From Deferribacteraceae bacterium UBA6793 (GTDB taxonomy: Bacteria > Chrysiogenota > Deferribacteres > Deferribacterales > Geovibrionaceae), in the NCBI GenBank assembly GCA_002452405.1, contig DKFP01000006.1, positions 1 through 64,000 on the forward strand: a DNA stretch of 64,000 nucleotides. The letters are read 5' to 3'. A model generated the notes under the pieces. It made no database searches and was not told the origin of the DNA. It saw nothing but the letters and a program-made list of their open reading frames with translations. Position 1 is the first letter of the stretch; every line of letters starts with the position of its first letter. A program made the translations under genes and the position numbers. Below, in pieces: positions 60,890 through 64,000 of the stretch.

Positions 60890-61711
60890 TTGAGCGGACT
60901 TCCCCCTGTAACCTTTGTTCCCACACCGATAGGCAATCTGGGGGATATTACCCTGCGCAGTCTCGATGCGCTGAAAGAGTGTGACATTGTTTTCGCAGAG
61001 GACACCCGCACTGCAAAGTCACTTCTGAATGCGCTGGACATAAAGAAGCCTGTGGAATCATATCACAAAGATAACGAAACACAGGCTTCGGCAAAGGTTT
61101 TGAACGCTGTTAACGGCGGAAAGACCATTTGTGTAATCTCCGAAGCCGGGACGCCATGTATCAGTGACCCTGGAAACACGCTCACATCCGTTCTTGTGCG
61201 CGAAAACGTAAAGTTTCAGGCGCTTCCGGGGGCAACAGCTTTTGTACCTGCGCTCATGATGTCCGGTTTCGACATATCCGACTTCTATTTCCACGGTTTC
61301 CTGCCGCACAAACCTTCCGAACGCCTCAAAGCCGCTGAATCACTTGCTATTTACAACACGGTGATAGCTTTTTACGAATCCCCTCATAGAATAGAAGACA
61401 CCCTGAAAACACTTTTGCAGGTTTTCCCAGCACCGATATTCTGCGCGCGTGAAATTACAAAGATTTATGAATCGTCGTATTTTGTTAACAGCGAAGCTGA
61501 CATAGAGCAGATTATGAAAAAGGGGGAGTTTGTGGTTGCTGTGAACAACCGCAGAAAAGATACACAGACCGAACCAACGGACTGCGGCGAAACCGCAAAG
61601 AAGCTGATTAAGGCTGGCTACAGCTCAAAAGATACTGTAAACATCCTTAAAGCACTGGGATATAAACGAAACGACGCTTACTCAGCGGTTCAGGAGATTG
61701 TAGAATCCTGA
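60890..61711 (+). CDS. rsmI: 16S rRNA 2'-O-ribose C1402 methyltransferase RsmI
   Basis: A 273-residue SAM methyltransferase of the tetrapyrrole-methylase fold. Family signatures are FVPTPIGNLGDITLRSL, FAEDTRTA, SEAGTPCISDPG, LPGATAFVPALMMSG, FYESPHRI and AREITKIYE. The start is TTG one base after the trxB stop, with AGG upstream in the trxB end. Its last 30 bases overlap the convergent minus-strand gene. Confidence 0.96.
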   Translation: MSGLPPVTFVPTPIGNLGDITLRSLDALKECDIVFAEDTRTAKSLLNALDIKKPVESYHKDNETQASAKVLNAVNGGKTICVISEAGTPCISDPGNTLTSVLVRENVKFQALPGATAFVPALMMSGFDISDFYFHGFLPHKPSERLKAAESLAIYNTVIAFYESPHRIEDTLKTLLQVFPAPIFCAREITKIYESSYFVNSEADIEQIMKKGEFVVAVNNRRKDTQTEPTDCGETAKKLIKAGYSSKDTVNILKALGYKRNDAYSAVQEIVES

Positions 61712-62197
61712 AACGATAAAAAAGACCGAACCTGCTGCCATCAGCCCGAAAAGGAACATCTTCTTTCTCTTTATCATCTTATGAGTCAGCTTATCCAGCG
61801 ACGGTTTAACGTTGTCCGGAACATTCTCTTTCAGCATATTGGCAAATTCTTCAAAATTTCCGTACATAGACGAGATGAACACAAATTTATGCGGATCGGA
61901 AAGGATAAGTATCACCCGCCAGCGCAGGTTGACTATGCCTATCTCTTCAAGCTCCGACATCTTTATGCTTTTGCTGCCCATCAGGTTTTTAAGACTCACT
62001 TCGTCATCGTCAACGCTTACGCGGCTTATGAGCATACTTGCCAGGTTATAGAGCAGAAAAACCGTCAGAACTGCACAAATCGCCGCCGAACCACCGGAAC
62101 CGTCTCTTGCAACGAATGAGAACGAAAAGAACAGGGACGAAACAAAAAGGAATACCATCGCGTACAGTAGTTTTCTATTTATTCTATAAACCGTCAA
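61682..62197 (-). CDS. Membrane protein with PH-like domain
   Basis: A 171-residue protein with two N-terminal membrane helices (about 10-30 and 37-57), a central beta-rich region resembling bacterial PH domains (VSVDDDEVSLKNLMGSKSIKMSEL, WRVILILSDPHKFVFIS; split here) and a C-terminal membrane helix (about 147-167). The start is TTG with GGAGA seven bases upstream, overlapping the previous gene's end by 14 bases. Function unknown. The 30-bp overlap with rsmI is unusual but both frames look real. Confidence 0.72.
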   Translation of the reverse strand: MTVYRINRKLLYAMVFLFVSSLFFSFSFVARDGSGGSAAICAVLTVFLLYNLASMLISRVSVDDDEVSLKNLMGSKSIKMSELEEIGIVNLRWRVILILSDPHKFVFISSMYGNFEEFANMLKENVPDNVKPSLDKLTHKMIKRKKMFLFGLMAAGSVFFIVSGFYNLLNR

Positions 62198-64000
62198 TGC
62201 TTATCTCCAGTGGCAAATCGCTCAGAAAGTTTTTCTTCTGTTTTTCTATATCATTGATTGTGTTAAGTGTCATTTCAAAATTTTCACTGCGCAGCGCATA
62301 AACGATTCTTATCTCCTTTCCTGTCATTTCCTGCGGATAGTTCTTCATATATTCGGAAATGCTGTCTATAAGCCTTCTGCCGTTATAGTTGAGGACAAAA
62401 TACAGCAGTTTGTAATAGTCGGTATACCTGTCCGACGCGCGCAGATTGGCAAGAGACGTATAAGATGCCTCGGCGTTCACAAAATCCTCTATCCAGAGGA
62501 AATAATACAGCGAAGCCTTATATAGTTCTTTGTAGCGGATGTCGATGGAGCTCATCTGCTGCAAATATTTAAGAGCAGAATCCTTATCTTTCAGCATTAT
62601 GCTGTAATAAACCATCTCTTTAAGCGCAGCCTTATCGTCCTTGTAGTCAGCAAAATTGAAAACCGCAGGCTTTTTTCCCTGTTTCAAAAGCGCATATGAC
62701 TTCATGAATTTATAAGCCCTGTCGTTTATCAACCCCATATCCACAGACTTGCTTATCCCCTCTTCCGTGGCGGTAAGATCCCAGAGAACGCGCCCTCTGT
62801 ATATGCTGCGTCTGTTGTTCAGCGGCGAAAGCGCCTTGTGCCCGCTTCCGGACATATAGTCGGCAACGGCGTATATATTGTTAAAATAGGCGTTTTTATT
62901 TCTGTAAGGATCAAGGTCTGATTTGACCTTTTTATACATCCCAAGTCCGTTTTCCGCCAGAAATGACGAATAGAGTATCGGCTCCGGAAGATTGCGTTTG
63001 CTCTCCACAGCCTGAACGGCCCTGTCCCGCACTATGTTGTAATAATCAGCAGGAGTTGTGGTCTTGGTCATCAGTTTCATGGTGGCGGCAAGCCCAAGAT
63101 AAGCCGGAAAATGGTAATTATTCTGCAACACAGCCGTGTCGAAGTATTTAGACGCAAGCTCCGGCTCGCCAAGATTCATCTTCGCAAGCCCCATATTATA
63201 GAGCGTATACGGGTTGTTGTTCAGCATATCATTGGCTTTATTAAATTTTTCAAAAGCCTCTTTAAACCTGTAAGCGAACATATCAGCGACACCGGCGTTA
63301 TTCAGCTTTATCCCTTCTGAAAACTCGACTGAGCGCTCAAGCTCGCGCAGCGCACTCAGTTTATCGTTTTCCTGCAAGAGCTTATACCCCATCGCAACGA
63401 AATTCATCATTTCAGAAGGTTCTATGAAAAGCGGGTAGAGCATAAGCGAAAGCATCTGCTCATATTTTCCGTCAAACCTGTATGAAAAGTCGATGTCCTC
63501 CATGCGGGTGACAAGGTGAAATTTAACATTTGTACTGCGGGCGAAGGCATCGCTTCGCTTCGCCTGCTCCGCCACAGTCTCTTTAAGACCTTCTATGTTA
63601 TTGGTGTTAAAGAACACTGCTGCGCGATACCAGAAATATTCAGGTTTGGACTTATTTATCTTTTTTGCGTATGTCAGCACGTTATCGTACTTTTTGTATT
63701 TAAGGTTAATATATGACTGATAAATATAATAATCGTTGTCTGTTTCCGGAGGAATGTTCTCTACGAATCTTCTTGCAGGCACCATCTTATCTTTAAAGAT
63801 GTAATATGCAACACGAGCAAGGTTGAGAAACGGCGAAGACCTGTCGGACAATAGTTCCGGCTCAACAGAACTGAGGCTTTCATAATATATTATTCTATGC
63901 TTGACAAGCATATACAGCATATCATCAGTTTTAAAGCGTTCATAGGAAGCCGTGGCAAGATTGCCGGCATCAGCTATTTCACCCATTCCGAGAAGCACTT
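62184..64000 (-). CDS. TPR-like repeat protein (N-terminus beyond window)
   Basis: At least 604 residues of helical repeats with a TPR pattern. The clearest is NPYTLYNMGLAKMNLGEPELASKYFDTAV (given only in part as LYNMGLAKMNLGEPELASKY), followed by FPAYLGLAA. Repeats continue to the C-terminus. The frame is still open at the right edge; the first in-window start (GTG at 63998) is probably internal. No signal peptide is visible. Such proteins scaffold complexes; no partner can be named. Translationally coupled to the PH-like membrane protein gene. Confidence 0.75.
   Translation of the reverse strand, partial: VLLGMGEIADAGNLATASYERFKTDDMLYMLVKHRIIYYESLSSVEPELLSDRSSPFLNLARVAYYIFKDKMVPARRFVENIPPETDNDYYIYQSYINLKYKKYDNVLTYAKKINKSKPEYFWYRAAVFFNTNNIEGLKETVAEQAKRSDAFARSTNVKFHLVTRMEDIDFSYRFDGKYEQMLSLMLYPLFIEPSEMMNFVAMGYKLLQENDKLSALRELERSVEFSEGIKLNNAGVADMFAYRFKEAFEKFNKANDMLNNNPYTLYNMGLAKMNLGEPELASKYFDTAVLQNNYHFPAYLGLAATMKLMTKTTTPADYYNIVRDRAVQAVESKRNLPEPILYSSFLAENGLGMYKKVKSDLDPYRNKNAYFNNIYAVADYMSGSGHKALSPLNNRRSIYRGRVLWDLTATEEGISKSVDMGLINDRAYKFMKSYALLKQGKKPAVFNFADYKDDKAALKEMVYYSIMLKDKDSALKYLQQMSSIDIRYKELYKASLYYFLWIEDFVNAEASYTSLANLRASDRYTDYYKLLYFVLNYNGRRLIDSISEYMKNYPQEMTGKEIRIVYALRSENFEMTLNTINDIEKQKKNFLSDLPLEISIDGL

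Noticed and set aside
1..64000. CRISPR arrays, rRNA genes, prophage genes, transposases, integrases
   Set aside because: I looked for regularly spaced direct repeats, rRNA signatures and transposase or integrase motifs in the translated frames and found none; the repeats present are isolated palindromes.

Overview
The window looks like chromosome of a Gram-negative anaerobe or microaerophile with a respiratory metabolism. Signs are a TonB-type energy transducer, a Tat-exported molybdoenzyme with an iron-sulfur partner, a lipoprotein, a large c-di-GMP and histidine-kinase complement, and moderate GC content. The overall protein character reminds me of Deferribacterota (Denitrovibrio/Seleniivibrio/Geovibrio-like). 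That is an impression from protein similarity by eye, not a computed placement. The left edge cuts glnA and the right edge cuts a TPR-like protein gene.

Layout. 1-8 kb: glutamine synthetase, an MBL-fold hydrolase, then a minus-strand block (ABC-F ATPase, small helical protein, UbiB-like kinase; STAS-like protein; PIN-PhoH ATPase). 8-15 kb: TonB-like protein, then a heat-shock operon hsp20-dnaJ-hspR-clpB behind a promoter whose -35 box lies inside a HAIR-type (HspR) operator, followed by a second RpoD-like sigma factor and a thioesterase. 15-17.4 kb: modA-modB-modD without a modC, under two tandem ModE-like operators. 17.5-22.3 kb (minus): bioB, an SH3 lipoprotein, an ExeA-type ATPase with an SH3 tail, HU and asd. 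22.4-31.4 kb: an accessory-looking stretch beginning at tRNA-Arg(CCG). It has three tiny minus-strand genes (two zinc-ribbon-like) and a plus-strand cassette in which two closely related patatin phospholipases bracket three proteins I do not recognise, one of 1044 residues; a SAM methyltransferase follows on the opposite strand.

31.6-33.3 kb: a polytopic membrane protein fused to a THEP1/DUF2478-like P-loop NTPase. Its promoter carries the same 26-bp GCGTTAT-N12-ATAACG palindrome as modA, which ties it to molybdate/tungstate homeostasis. 33.3-38.5 kb: GGCT-like protein, MFS exporter, Na/Pi cotransporter with PhoU tail, and a PAS-PAS-LuxR regulator. 38.9-42.3 kb: TorD-like chaperone, Tat-exported molybdopterin oxidoreductase and its four-cluster ferredoxin subunit, probably controlled by that regulator. 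42.5-53.3 kb: small exported protein behind a G10 tract, a dCache hybrid kinase with a degenerate HPt, two tandem EAL proteins, cardiolipin synthase, a radical SAM protein and a GGDEF(degenerate)-EAL protein. 53.3-61.7 kb: a dense housekeeping run (Trm112-like, nnrDE, tsaE, two small proteins, valS, nadC, a cysteine-less thioredoxin-fold protein, trxB, rsmI). 61.7-64 kb: PH-like membrane protein and the truncated TPR-like protein.

An imperfect palindromic repeat of about 84 bp recurs at least five times between genes, usually just after stop codons. The best candidates for something undescribed are the patatin cassette and the ModE-box-controlled membrane-NTPase fusion.
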